Of a stretch of 64,000 nucleotides of DNA, positions 1 through 11,220 are shown piece after piece. The DNA is from Rachycentron canadum (lineage: Eukaryota; Chordata; Actinopteri; Carangiformes; Rachycentridae): positions 18,633,290-18,697,289 of the forward strand of contig CM076663.1 of NCBI GenBank assembly GCA_038496675.1. Direction: 5' to 3'. The notes below the pieces were generated by a model. It saw only the letters and a list, made by a program, of their open reading frames with translations, was not told the DNA's origin and searched no databases. Positions within the stretch are counted from its first letter, which is position 1. Each line of letters opens with the position of its first letter. The translations under genes were made by a program, and so were the position numbers.

Positions 1-117
1 ACCATTATAAAGCTTCATAAACTGACAGTTTAATTAAATTATAAGAATTAGATCTACAATATAAAGTGTAAACATACATAGAATAGATGTAAACAATATA
101 AAATATTGTATTTCAAG

Positions 118-879
118 GGTGACAAAGGAGATAAAGGTAACACTGGTGCCAAAGGATTGAAGGGTCATACTGGACACAAAGGTGACCAGGTCAGACAAAT
201 CTCTTACTTTAAAACATTGACTATGATAAGAGTCAATAGATGCAGTGAAGCACATAATGTTTTTTTCATATGCTGTCTAGGGGCCTATGGGACCAATGGG
301 ACCAAAAGGAAGTCTGGTAAGCTCTGTTATAATCTCTGTAATTGTTTAAATGTATCTGTGAATGAACATTTCAAAAGTCACTCACCGTGTTTCCAATATG
401 AACAGGGGGACACAGGTATGGCAGGAGATCCCGGGGTGAAGGGAGACCAGGTATGTGGAGCTATTTTTCATATTGAGGATGCAACAGCCGTTTTGTCAGT
501 AGGTTTGAAAGAAGTTAACTAATTTCTGTATGTTGCAGGGTCCTCCTGGTGTTTCTGGAATGAAAGGAGAGGTAGAGACAGATGATTCCACATTTTGACT
601 TGTATTGTGTACGAATTCTAAGAATGCAAACTAGCTGATCTAATGCCCCCCGTGTCTTGATAAAACCCTTACACATGTAAAGGAAACCAGGAATGAAGTA
701 CACGTGATAATGATTTGTTTGTTCAACATCAGCGTGGAGAGAAGGGCCAAAGAGGTGCAGCCGGGATTGATGGCAGACCAGGTCAGCCAGGCCACGAGGG
801 TTTGACTGGGCCAATGGGAGCGCGAGGGCTGGAGGGGGAACCAGGCCTTCCTGGAGCACCAGGTCCCAGAGGTCTACCT
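118..879 (+). CDS. Triple-helix (COL2-type) exons of the + strand FACIT collagen
   Basis: Exons 118-189 (24 codons), 281-316 (12), 406-450 (15), 539-571 (11) and 733-879 (49) are all phase 0 and read as Gly-X-Y, for example GDKGDKGNTGAKG at the start and GLEGEPGLPGAPGPRGLP at the end. Exon 539-571 ends GMKGE and the next begins RGEKG, so the 11-codon exon leaves a Gly-X plus Y-Gly join that restores the triplet. These exons are the C-terminal end of the helix that precedes the NC2 linker. Confidence 0.88.
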
Positions 880-3800
880 GTAAGTGTTAAAATTGCAAAA
901 GTGTATATCATGTATAAACTCTTCTATAATCAGCTCATAGTGACACTTCAGACAAAAGTGGAGAGAAACTTGAACAACTTGGGAACCCTAATGAAGACAC
1001 AGTGGACTATCCTAGGATCTAATTTTGAAATAATAGCGCTTTTTAATTCAAAGGCATGGAGTCGGTGTATCAGTTGCTCTCTCGGTTGGTCCAGACCGAA
1101 GAAATATCTCAACAGCTGGATGAACTGCAGTGACGTTTCTGAAAGACTGAAGGAAAAGGCCCATTAACTCTAATCCATTTTTCCATAGACTATGTTGGTG
1201 ACTGTCAGTTTAGATGTGAGTTAATTTAGGATCTAAGGTAGTGTTTTGTTGTCAACTATAATGACTAAACATTTTGTTTGCTAGCACTCTGATTTACGCT
1301 TCTGACTGGCCTCTTCTCAATTGCAACTGCAATTGAGGCTCGTGAGTAGTTTAATCATTTTGAATAGTTTAATCATATCTAAGTGTCAATCCAACCGTAA
1401 CGTCACCCATTGCTATGTGAAGCGCTGTTTTGAAGCCTCCAGTTTGGTGGCCATCTTGCTTTTTTAAAAACCAGAAGAAACCATATTTGGAGGAGAAGGT
1501 GGAGCTGAGGAGGAGTGAGGGGTGGAGCTGACCTGCTCTGTACTCTATACTGATTGTGTGGTACAGTCTGTCAATCACACAGTAGCCACACCCCAATGCA
1601 TACCCTGATTTATGGTCTTGTATGCATCATTGTATGCATCATGCTGTATTGAAGACTTGCAACTAGAGACGGAGACCATAAACTAATGAGGAAAAACATT
1701 TACAGAGTTAATAAATCAAGGGAGAAGGAGGGCCATTTTCACATAGACTTCAATACAATATGACTTCTTTTTACAACTTGTGGAGTTGCCCCCTGATGGT
1801 CATTAGATAGATCATTAGATTGACTTCATTTTACAGACCCTGAGCCTATGTCTACATTTTTTCATACAGTTTATAGATTTAAATCATTTTCATCATAATA
1901 ACTAAAAAACTCCCCGCATGACACTTTACCTTCTATTTGACTGTAACTTTAAATTGTGCATACTAGCACTGTCATTGTAGCATGTCGCTCAGAGCATGAC
2001 GAGATTTTTTAATTTTCACTTTTACGCCCCACAATTCAGTTTGTTTGCTCTGCTTAATGCAGGGGAATAAATTATGTTTACATTGATTGAAATGTCTGTA
2101 GTCTTAGCTAGACCAACCACGAGTCACTCTGTCACTGTTCATTAATTTACAGGGCCCAAAAGTGAGTGACGAGAAGCTTCGGGAAATGTGCTCAGCCGTT
2201 GTAGAAGGTGCAATGTGTTCAATTTAATTTCATTTTATTATATCTACACAAACTGTAAAACAGTTAAAGGTTTCACTGAATTTCTTTGTTTGTTTAGAAC
2301 AATTAGCAGAGTTTAAGAAAGAGTTGCTGAAGAAGCCAGCAGCTCTTGGTGCCCCCGGCATCCCTGGACCAGCAGGACCTCCCGGCCCCCCTGGACCAGC
2401 TGGAGCAGCGGGGGCAGCAGGAGCTCCGGGGCTGATGGGTCCCAAAGGCCCACCAGGCTTCTTTGGACTTCCAGGTGCACCAGGCAAGAAAGGTCAGTAA
2501 ACCTTTTCAAACCCATTCTCCACCACTCAGTACTGAACTTCAACAAAGCTTCAGCAATCATTAGAGAAGCCTTAAGTGGTTTGCACATACTGTGTGTGTT
2601 TCAGCAGCAGTGATAGATAAGCCACGGTGCTGTGATAGCTTTTTGCTTTGCTTTTATTTTCCTGGAAAGCATCCAGAGCTACAGTGGATGCGGTGGAAAG
2701 AAATTAAATGAAGCCTGTAGAGAAAACAAAGGCTGTGGGCTCCGGCAGTACGCCTTTGTCTTCACACTGCCACAGCACGCTTAAAGAAGTCATGTACAGC
2801 GCTCTGCGGAAAGAAGGGATTCACCCATGCATAACATTATACAATCAATGATTCACTAAACAAGGCTGAATTAGAGTGGAGTCATTAAGTTTCCTAATTA
2901 CATCCCCATAACTGTGGAAACAGTGTGCCTCTCCATTTCATCTCAGCATTAATGTGTGTGTCCTCTACGTGCTCTTCTCCTCTGCAGGTGATGCTGGGGA
3001 TAAGGGAGACAAGGGAGACAAGGGAGAGGATGGCATAGGAATCAAAGGAAGCCCAGGTGCACCCGGTGCACCAGGTAAGTCTGGAGTATATCTCGACAAC
3101 ATGTACAATATATTTAATTTTTTTAAATAAAAGTCAAACTGAAATTGAAGTTCTTCTCACTTTTTGTAAATATCAACTGTAATGACAGCTGTTGTGTATA
3201 TTGCCGGCTGGACAGCAACACTGATTGGTCAACCTAGCGCCACATGATCGAGGAGTTTCCCCATTGGTCCTTGCTCTTTCAAAATGAATTGGCGCAAACA
3301 GTTTCTATTAGCAGAATGTTTATGGCCTGCAGTGTTGCCAATTTATCACATTTGTTAACACTTTGCAACACATCTAGCAACTTTGTGGACAGACATTAAC
3401 AAGTAACACCTCCTCTCTCTGTTCAGTCAGTAGCAGACAGAGGCTGTGCTGTCAGAGCCAGAATAAAAGAGATATTCTATCACTTCTAACTTTCTTTATG
3501 AGTGATCACATTACAAGTACATAAAACCAAAATCACAGCACAGTCTTTGTCTTTAATTTATGTGTTTTTGTCTGACAACATTGTCGTTATAAAATCAGGA
3601 CAGCAGCAGCAGAACGCCACCTTAGAAATGTCTTGGAAGTTGACTTGTAGTCTTACCGTGTTTCAGTCACTGTTTCATACTTGTTCAGTTGTCTGACAAC
3701 AGAAAGAGAAAAATGTAACTCATAACATCTGTATTGGGAATTCAACTGTATTCAAATTATAAGATCAAAATACCAATGAGCACAGAGAGTATGATTGAAA

Positions 3801-4399
3801 CCAGCTGACACTGGGCTGAATCCAAATAGGATGCAATTTAAACTAGTTAGTTTTGCACAATGACTATATGTGGTGCAGTCATCTACTAGGTTCTGACCTG
3901 GGTCTGTTTATTTTTCAAAAGAGGATGAAGCAGTTTTTAGACATAATTTTGAAAACGTGCCACTAACGTCCATAGTAGAGTAGAGACAGCAGTGTCACAC
4001 ATTTTTGTGAATACAATTTCTCCCCCTATTTTCAGTCATAAGGGCTCAGATCAGCACAGTTTGTAACATGACACATGACCCTCTGCCATCCATATTGATC
4101 ACTTGTGAGGAGCTGTGAAGTTCTCGTTCCATTCAAAAAGATGAAGCAAGGTTAACTTGGCTTTCATAATATTCTGGTTTTGTATCTTCACATCAGGTGC
4201 ACCAGGCGCCCCAGGCATTGGCAAAGATGGCAAAAATGGAGAACGCGGTGATGCAGGAAGTCCCGGTGCCCCAGGACCAGCCGGTCCAAGGGGACCCTCA
4301 GGACCACCGGGCCTTTGTGACCCATCAACCTGTATAGGCCGACTTCCGCCTTTCTATATGGTCAGCGGAAAGAAGTCTGCCAGCTACAAAAACCCATGA
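118..4399 (+). CDS. FACIT collagen alpha chain, C-terminal part (5' end outside window)
   Basis: Nine coding exons with AG/GT borders: 118-189, 281-316, 406-450, 539-571, 733-879, 2153-2207, 2298-2492, 2988-3074 and 4197-4399 (stop TGA 4397-4399). They total 873 bp and keep one frame. The product is an extracellular matrix collagen chain. Exons 1-5 encode unbroken Gly-X-Y repeats; exons 6-7 an NC2 linker with one Cys; the rest of exon 7 through exon 9 a COL1 helix of about 115 residues; then GLCDPSTC and a 26-residue tail starting at that Cys pair. The 36/45/54-type exon sizes and the C-x4-C at the COL1/NC1 border are FACIT hallmarks. The N-terminal domains that would separate types IX, XII, XIV and XX lie upstream of the window. 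Collagen XIV is a guess from the human 8q24 pairing with COL22A1. Tail to tail with col22a1. Confidence 0.9.
880..2152 (+). other. Intron of the + strand collagen with a dispersed repeat
   Basis: The 1.27 kb intron between exons 733-879 and 2153-2207. About 1375-1870 is a dispersed repeat listed separately. About 1075-1130 has a short match (GGTCCAGACCGAAGAAATAT) to the repeat seen near 56080. I see no other gene or exon. Confidence 0.6.
1375..1870. repeat. Dispersed repeat family A, copy 1
   Basis: Closely matches 15358-15875 in the same orientation, including shared strings such as GAAACCATATTTGGAGGAGA and GTGTGGTACAGTCTGTCAAT. The two copies differ by scattered substitutions and small indels, so they are old independent insertions, not a recent local duplication. 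No coding capacity is seen; the class is not determined. Confidence 0.8.
2153..2492 (+). CDS. NC2 linker and start of COL1 of the + strand FACIT collagen
   Basis: Exon 2153-2207 (55 bp, ending in phase 1) and exon 2298-2492 (195 bp) join in frame. After GPK they encode a charged, probably helical stretch, VSDEKLREMCSAVVE then EQLAEFKKELLKKPAA, followed by Gly-X-Y. A short non-collagenous stretch with one Cys just before the last helix is where FACIT collagens align and register their three chains. The col22a1 gene in this window has a stretch at the matching position (11154-11220 plus the start of 10846-11028). Confidence 0.85.
2988..4399 (+). CDS. COL1 helix and NC1 tail of the + strand FACIT collagen
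   Basis: Exon 2988-3074 and last coding exon 4197-4399. The helix has two 2-residue breaks, in GEDGIGIKG and in GAPGIGKDG, the kind of paired imperfection typical of FACIT COL1 domains. It ends PPGLC; the next Cys follows after four residues (CDPSTC), available for inter-chain disulfides. The rest of the tail reads IGRLPPFYMVSGKKSASYKNP-ish and is short, basic and not a C-propeptide, so this is not a fibrillar collagen. Confidence 0.87.
3075..4196 (+). other. Last intron of the + strand collagen
   Basis: A 1.1 kb intron. Around 3190-3390 the text (gttg/attggtc, ccccattggtcc, TTCAAAATGAATTGGCG, tgttgccaa) loosely resembles 45470-45620, suggesting another weakly preserved dispersed repeat. No exon seen. 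Confidence 0.45.
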
Positions 4400-5070
4400 G
4401 GCATCACAGCTCATTGACACATTCCAGATCTCATCCTGTCGCGACCAAGTTTGAGGGCTTCTCAGAAGTCAGGCCGTGGTGATCTTTGGGAGTCCTCAGA
4501 TGTCTCCATCTCAACCACTGATCTAAGAGACACAAAGGAAAACAGAGACAAGACACAACTGTAGAATACTGTATAGATATTTTAACTCGTTTGTGTGACG
4601 GTGCATATTCAAAGATAGCTGCTACTGATGCCAAAGCAACGTCTTCCAACTGACACGGGCCTGCAGGTCCATGAAATGTCCGAGCTCAGCTGCTGACCCC
4701 TGGCCTTCCTTAAGTACCTTCATCAAAACAAATGTGGGCACTCTGTGAAATAAAAAAATAAAAAAGTACATCTGTCTGATTTTCACATATGCATGTACTT
4801 TTTTAATTTCCTGAATAAGCTCACAGGAGACATTTCTTCTGGCTCCATGTAACAACATATCAGGTGCCATTTGATCCACTTAAATCTCATTGCAATCATG
4901 AGCCAGTTAAAAAACAAAAACAAAAGCATTTTACAATTTTAAAAGTACAGACCTGAGCTGACATCTGCAACAATGTGCTTTTTTAAATTTAGGATCATGA
5001 ATTTGTTTTGCCTGATTTTGTCATATTAATGTTCTTTTTCAAACATTGTAATAAAGTGATATGTTTTGGA
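4400..5070 (+). other. Probable 3' UTR of the + strand collagen
   Basis: Follows stop TGA 4397-4399 with no splice need. A canonical AATAAA lies at 5050-5055 followed by a GT-rich stretch (gtgatatgttttgg), the best cleavage signal. Another AT-rich candidate (AATAAAAAAATAAA) lies near 4750. The true end is inferred, not shown. Confidence 0.5.
5050..5055 (+). promoter_or_regulatory. Candidate polyadenylation signal AATAAA of the + strand collagen
   Basis: AATAAA in TTGTAATAAAGTGATATG, about 650 bp after the stop codon, with a T/G-rich downstream element. Confidence 0.5.
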
Positions 5071-5737
5071 TAGTACTGAATTAAAACTGTTATTTGCTGT
5101 AAAACCCAATCCATCTTCGAGAGGCCACAGCTATGTTCTGTTAGGGAACGTGAACTGAAGTTCAAAGATGTGAAAGTGGCAGTGAGTCACATTATTACGT
5201 GGCATGACTAAGAGAATTAAGCAGATTTGTATTCACACGGCGAGGTGGTCGATCAATGAAATTCCACACCTGCTTTATGATAAAATGGTGTCCTATTAAA
5301 AACAAGGTCCCTGGGTTGTTGTGGATATCATGTGGATTCAGGAAGGCATTTCACTGTTGCCTGGTTACAGCGGCGAGTCAACATCATCCCTACAGCTGTC
5401 TGCACAAATACATTCACAGATCAAATATGACCTTTACCAGGTTGCAGGGAAGAGTTAGCATAGCAGCCATTCCAAACACATCCCTTGGATTTAATAGATC
5501 GTGTCATGGCTCACAGCCAATGGATTTTAAGTTGTGTGCATAAAAGGAAGGGTGAAAAGGGTTCATAAAATTTGATTTCAGCAAAAAGATGAGTGATTGA
5601 TTTACATATTCATGTTACAGATATTGAACATTGTGGAAGGCAGAAGAACAGAATATACTTAGGAGGGAACCATTTTAAATCTTTAAGTGATAGATCTGAA
5701 CTGGATTTTTCAAATAGCCTGAATTCAGAAATGTGTA

Positions 5738-6200
5738 TTTAAAGGTCCCATGTTTAATGCTTTTCCATTGTTTCATTTGAAGTGTTGATATCATTAAGAA
5801 GATATATTTTTGGTTTTAAAACCCAAAAACCATCTCCGTGTAGTTTTACATCTACTCTCTGAGGCTTCTCTCTGAAGCTCCGGTAATAACAGGTCAGTGA
5901 GCCAATCAGAAGAGAGGCATAGATAATCTCTTCTGATTGACTGAGTAACAAATTAAAAATTTACCAGACTTGAACTAAACACTAAGAGAAACTTAATCTT
6001 GCAAGGCTAGACAGTGGGTTCAGGTGGGCTGGTGTTGGGGTGTGGCTGATGGCGGTGACTGCTTTGTTGTAACATCACAAAGTTACAGAAGTACTGATGG
6101 CTGGTTTTAAGGCTCAGTTTCTGTATAGAGGCTGTGAGCATTTCTCTATGGACTGAGACCTTTGATACTTTCACAGTATAAATATATTAGTATAATATTA
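5738..6200 (+). mobile_element. MITE-like element family B, copy 1 (right end degraded)
   Basis: Starts TTTAAAGGTCCCATGTTTAA and aligns by eye to 28671-29149: shared CCAAAAACCATCTC, AACAGGTCAGTGA, CCAATCAGAAGAGAGG, ACATCACAAAGT, and CTTTGATACTTTCACAGTAT near the right end. The left terminus matches the terminal inverted repeat of copy 2; the right terminus is not clear. No transposase frame. Confidence 0.72.
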
Positions 6201-7760
6201 ACACATGGACACTGTGTTCACTGTGACCAGTAATACAGTTACAGAAATGTGTAATATCCCTATGTTATCTATCTATCTATGTTATCCTATCTATGTTCTA
6301 TGTTTAGATGTGTCACATCTAAAGGTGGACTGCAGGATAGAGTTTTAGTACCATAACAAAAGTAAGACAAGCATAATCAAAAAACATTGCAAAGCTTGTA
6401 TTATAAAATGAATCTGTTCCATTCTTTATTATACAATACAGTACATGTGTCTTTCCAATACTTAGAATATGCTACTTATTTAAAATATCTGAGCACCAAT
6501 TTATCAGGAAAGAAATGGGAAAAACAAGCTAATAAAATTTAGTTGATGTTATAAAACACATTTGTATTGGTTCAAATTGTGAATAATTTATCAATATAAC
6601 TTAAAAAAAATCAATCAGAAAAAAGCTCATTTGAATAATGAAAGGTGTAAGGCCCATATGCATGAGAAAATATTAAGATCTGTGCTCCAACTTGCTATCC
6701 CACACTGTAACACAGTCTATTGGTAACTGTAAGAAGCCTTTACAAATCTAAGAAATAGTAATACTGATACATTTGGATTGTTCAACAGTAAACCAGTGAC
6801 AGAGAAACAGCTCATCGGTAAATTAAAGGGTACGGCTTCATTTGATTTCCAACTTTATGGCCACATCTGCTTCTGAACTTCATTTAAAGATGCTATCTAC
6901 TACTTGGGCTACATCCACATTAATAGTTCAAATAACAAATCACTTTGCTGCAACATCCTTTGCTGTCCCTTGTTTGTAGTATTTTCCCAATCTAACCAAC
7001 TACAGAGTAGAGAATCAGCTTGTCGTTCATGAATAGTCATGTGATATGCATTTTTAGGCGTTTAAGTTTGTATGGAGATTATTTCTGATATGCAGCTAAA
7101 ATGCTCATCTCAACGTAGACCATTTTCACCTTCAACCCCATTTTAAAATAAAAACATCATTGTGGATGTAGGCTTAGCTGAAAGGAGCCATAAGGCACCG
7201 AAACTACAAACAAGTGCCAAGTAAGTGTTACCATTTGAACATTAGAAGGCCAAAAGAATCTCATTGGTTGAATAAAATTTCACAGATAATGGCTACAGCT
7301 AATGTTGGATTGAAAAAGACAAAGTCCGTAAACAAAAGTAATAACTAAATGTTCAATATTAGTATATCAGCTAGCTAAGACAGGTCAAAATCTGTTTTAG
7401 CTAGCCATTTGATTTTTTTGGTAAGACGCAAGCTAATCCAGCCTGCTGGGTGTTTCGATTCAGCCATGGCCATGACTTAATGACAAATATCTTTTTTTTT
7501 TTTTCATATGTTTTTACACTTTGCCTTTGGCATAATACCAGCTATTCAAGTTCTTTCCACAGAAACATGTTAAATGAATTCTGTTAAACGATCCAGTCTG
7601 ATTTTCTGATCTGATCCAATCTTGAAAGTTCAGTTGAGTTGTAGCAATAGTGATAACCTTTGACCTGTTAGTCATATTGAATGTCTTGGCAAGCTCACAT
7701 AAGATTATATATATATACACTTGTTTCTTGAAACCCCCCCACCCCTCCTCCCCCCCAACC

Positions 7761-7786
7761 ACACACATACACACACACACACACAC
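7761..7786. repeat. (AC)n microsatellite
   Basis: Alternating AC with one T interruption, preceded by a C-rich tract. Confidence 0.9.
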
Positions 7787-9426
7787 TTCCTGTTGCTTTT
7801 GAGAGTATTGATATGTTTCTTCATGTTTTTGAAAGGAAGACAAATGTGCTGACTTTTGTGGCTATTTAATAGGTTCTAGATGACCAATATATCTGAGGTT
7901 GGGGAGAAGTCTAATTGGTCCATCAGGGACGTAAGACAAAATATCTCTCAAATGGTTACCACAATGCTCTGGTCATCAGGATGCAGGGAAGCAACTCTTC
8001 AACTTCAGGTTCCAAGGGACAAATAAGAAAAGCTATGCCATTCAGAGCAGGGCAGAGCTGCCTGGGCCCTGCCACAGCGTAGGCACTTAATAAGCCTCAC
8101 TGAGCAGAAAGGAAGTGAGACGTTTAGAGAAAGCAGTGTGAAACAGGCAGCTTTTCAAGAAAGGTGAACAAAGGCTGCAATTACACCACCTCCTCAAAGC
8201 CGTTCACTTACCAAGTCTATGCATACCTCAGACAGAGAATGGCAACTTCATTAAACATAATAGCACATATCTGACAAGGACCTTTGTTCCTGTCTTGACT
8301 TCTGTCCTTAAGAGTCAGGTTTAATGAGAATTCTGTGGGTGAACAAATGATTACATGGCACGTAGGACTTATCAATTATGTTATTCGTGTAATTCATATT
8401 TTGGAAAGAAACTTAAATCACTTTCATTTTAAAATTTTCTATATTAAAAAAAATATATATGAATTTTGAAATGAAATCCTATTGAATCTTTTGAAGTGCC
8501 AAGATTCTGCTCTATGTGTTGTGCCAGGTGGAAGTGGCTGCTACTGGTTTATTCCCAGAATAAAATCTTGTTGCAGTTCTATCTAAATAAATCATTTGCT
8601 TTTACAATGCAAAATTCCAATTTGGCTAAGGGTGGGTTTTTCTAAAAGTTATTTTATTCTCATGCCCATTCTTGGGCACTAATGCAATTCAAAAGTAGGC
8701 GATATGACTAGCTAAGCTAGGAGGCAAAGGGTGCACAAATGTGGTCATTCATCATTCTCCACACTAACTCATTAATACTCTACCTACACAAAATCACTAT
8801 CAGTATTTGAGAATTTGCCTCACACTGTCTGCCGTCCCCCCCACTTCCAAACAGTGACAACTAAACAGATAATTCCCTAGACTGACTAATTACCAACAGA
8901 CTGGTAGAAGATCCCCAGCAAGAGATCAATTTAGTGAGCAGTAACTGACAATTATGGCTTGACAAAGTACAGTGTGGGCTTCGAAGGGTAATTGATGGAA
9001 AATGGTGTGAGGCAGGAAAAAAAAAGGCTGTGATGCTAAAATCTTTTGAGATAATTACCGATGAATAGATACAATATCAGAATCCCACATCTTCACTCCC
9101 AACGGGGGGATTTAAGAGGTGGGAACTGCATCATCCTCGTTATCTCCCCATATATTTTACAGGAAGCATGCAAGTGAGGAAAAAAAAAACTATTTAGCTG
9201 CCCTCTTTACCCCATATTAAATCTTAAAAAGTCCCCCGATGCTCAATCCCCATCCATCCCAAGCTTCAAACAAAAAACAATCAAAACAAAGAATCTGACC
9301 GGCAGCACTTATTGCTTCAGCCCTCCATACTGAGGTTATCTTGAAAAGGAAAAGTTCTTGATTCAGACTGACACAACCAAGTTCATAAATACAGTTGGAC
9401 TTCAAGCTCCTTTTGTCTCTTCTTTC

Positions 9427-11220
9427 TTAAGTCCCCTTGACATTTTTGGTGTGGGGTCTATGTGCCAGGCTGGCGTAGTAGGCACACTGGGTGGGGTCAC
9501 ATTGGCCAGGAGGACCTGGAGGTCCAGGCTGACCATGAGGACCAGGGTTTCCTGGCTCTCCCTGGGCTCCAGCTTGTCCTGGGCTTCCATCTTTACCGTA
9601 ACCAGGCAGACCGGCTGGACCTGGATCAAAGAGAGCAGCCATTAGGGACCGGGAGAAACCAGTGAAATGAACGCACACAGTAAGAGGCTGATTGTTACCT
9701 ATTGGGCCAGGAGGGCCTTGCTCTCCTCTTTCACCAATTCCAGAGTCTCCCTTCTCGCCTCTTGTTCCCTTCTCACCTGGAAGAAAAGCTAAAATTATTT
9801 CTGCACTTTGACTGTGAGCATTACTGTGTGTTGAAATTGGTCTATGACGTGCAACATTTTTGAGAATTATGCAACACATTGGGTCATGGACAAAACGAGT
9901 GGGAGTGAGGGAGACAGAGTGAGAGCTTAGTCAGCAGATGCAAACACAGTAGCTCTCTTTAGGTCTCCAGTCTTTTGGGGTATATGATTAAATATACAGT
10001 GAATATGTGTTTTAAGGGAAGACACAGGTGGACAGACACTGTATTAACATGCATTATCTGAAAGGTTTCTCTGGACACTGAAAAACCTGTCTGGATAGAG
10101 TTGCAAAAATTAGTCAGTTATCAGAAAATGAATCAGAACCTATTCTGATAATGGATTAACCACTACAAGTAGAAAAAATACCAAGTCTTCTCTGGCATGC
10201 CTTTCTCCACTGTGATTGTTTTCTCTTTTACTCTGTTTAATATGATTTTCAGGCAAATATCTTGTTGGATAGAAAACATTTGAAGTTGTAAACTTTCCCT
10301 GGTTTGGAAATAAATATCTAATATTTATCTAATAAGTCTGTTTCCCAAAAAGTAAAAGAAAAAACTGCACTAAATGCACAAGATTATTCTCTGACATAAT
10401 AGCATTTTGGCACAAATACAAATTTTTTCTCTACTATCAGCAAATGCGCTGTGGCTGCAGAGCAGAACAAGGGCTGATGTCGCTTGCTGCAGTTAGCATG
10501 CTAGCTATTTACCACTTAACAGCAGGATGGTTAGCACTGACTAAACTTAAAATGAATTATCCAACAGTAACTCCATGACATAATCTGCACTATTCATCTG
10601 AAAAGTAAAAAGAAAAATGCCAAAGCAAAAAAAGAGATCATGTTTTCCTCCCCTACTATTACATGATCTTGTTTTCTGTTAGTACACAAATTAATTTCTG
10701 TGACATGAAGAGACATTAAGTTGCACCAGCCATTGATAAACTGTCAAATTAGATTGACTCAACAGGAGCTGTGACTCTGTGAAGGAATAAACGCTTTAAA
10801 CGGGTCACACACAACCACTACCACTGGTGTAAGTCTTTGTGCTACCTTTAGGGCCCATCGGTCCTCTGGGTCCTTCTCCTCCACTCTGTCCAGGCATGCC
10901 AGGCTCTCCAGGGGGGCCGGGTCGACCAGGATTGCCTTCCTTACCTGGAGGGCCTGGAGGTCCTGGGCGGCCAGCTGTACTCTTTACGTGGGCTGGCTGG
11001 ATCTGAGCCATGAGGTAAGCCAGTTTGGCTGGACACAAAAAAAAGAAAATAGAGATAAATCTCATAAACCTGTATTGAATTAGCTCAAATGAACCAAATA
11101 TTTCCCTGAGATCTACACGCAAGACCAGAATCAAAAGTAAATGGCTTCCTCACCATCTAATTGTTTTGCCAGCTCCTCCTGGATGAGCCGTCTCATCTGC
11201 TCCAGTGATACTGACTCTCC
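9427..11220 (-). CDS. col22a1: col22a1 NC2 helix, COL1 and C-terminal tail (4 exons)
   Basis: Exons: 11154-11220 (67 bp), 10846-11028 (183), 9699-9776 (78), 9427-9620 (194, with stop). Residues 1450-1490 (ESVSLEQMRRLIQEELAKQL then DAKLAYLMAQIQPAHVK) form a probable amphipathic helix, the NC2 element that registers FACIT trimers. COL1 follows with 2-residue imperfections in DSGIGERG and LPGYGKDG. It ends GPPGPPGQC; Cys 1599 and 1604 form the C-x4-C of FACIT COL1/NC1 borders. The tail after the second Cys is AYYASLAHRPHTKNVKGT. Human ends with a near-identical CAYFASLA and VKG. Confidence 0.96.

Larger units (their letters stand above)
5071..9426. other. Intergenic spacer between two convergent collagen genes
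   Basis: Holds a MITE-like copy at 5738-6200, a short CTAT run near 6260-6290, an AC microsatellite at 7761-7786 and AT-rich unique DNA. The 3' UTR of col22a1 must occupy the right-hand part; minus-strand AATAAA hexamers occur at 8653-8658 and 8548-8553 but neither is decisive. The open frames here are short and carry no recognisable domain. Confidence 0.6.

Noticed and set aside
9358..9645. Overlapping + strand frames near the col22a1 stop
   Set aside because: Antisense of the last coding exon; no independent support.
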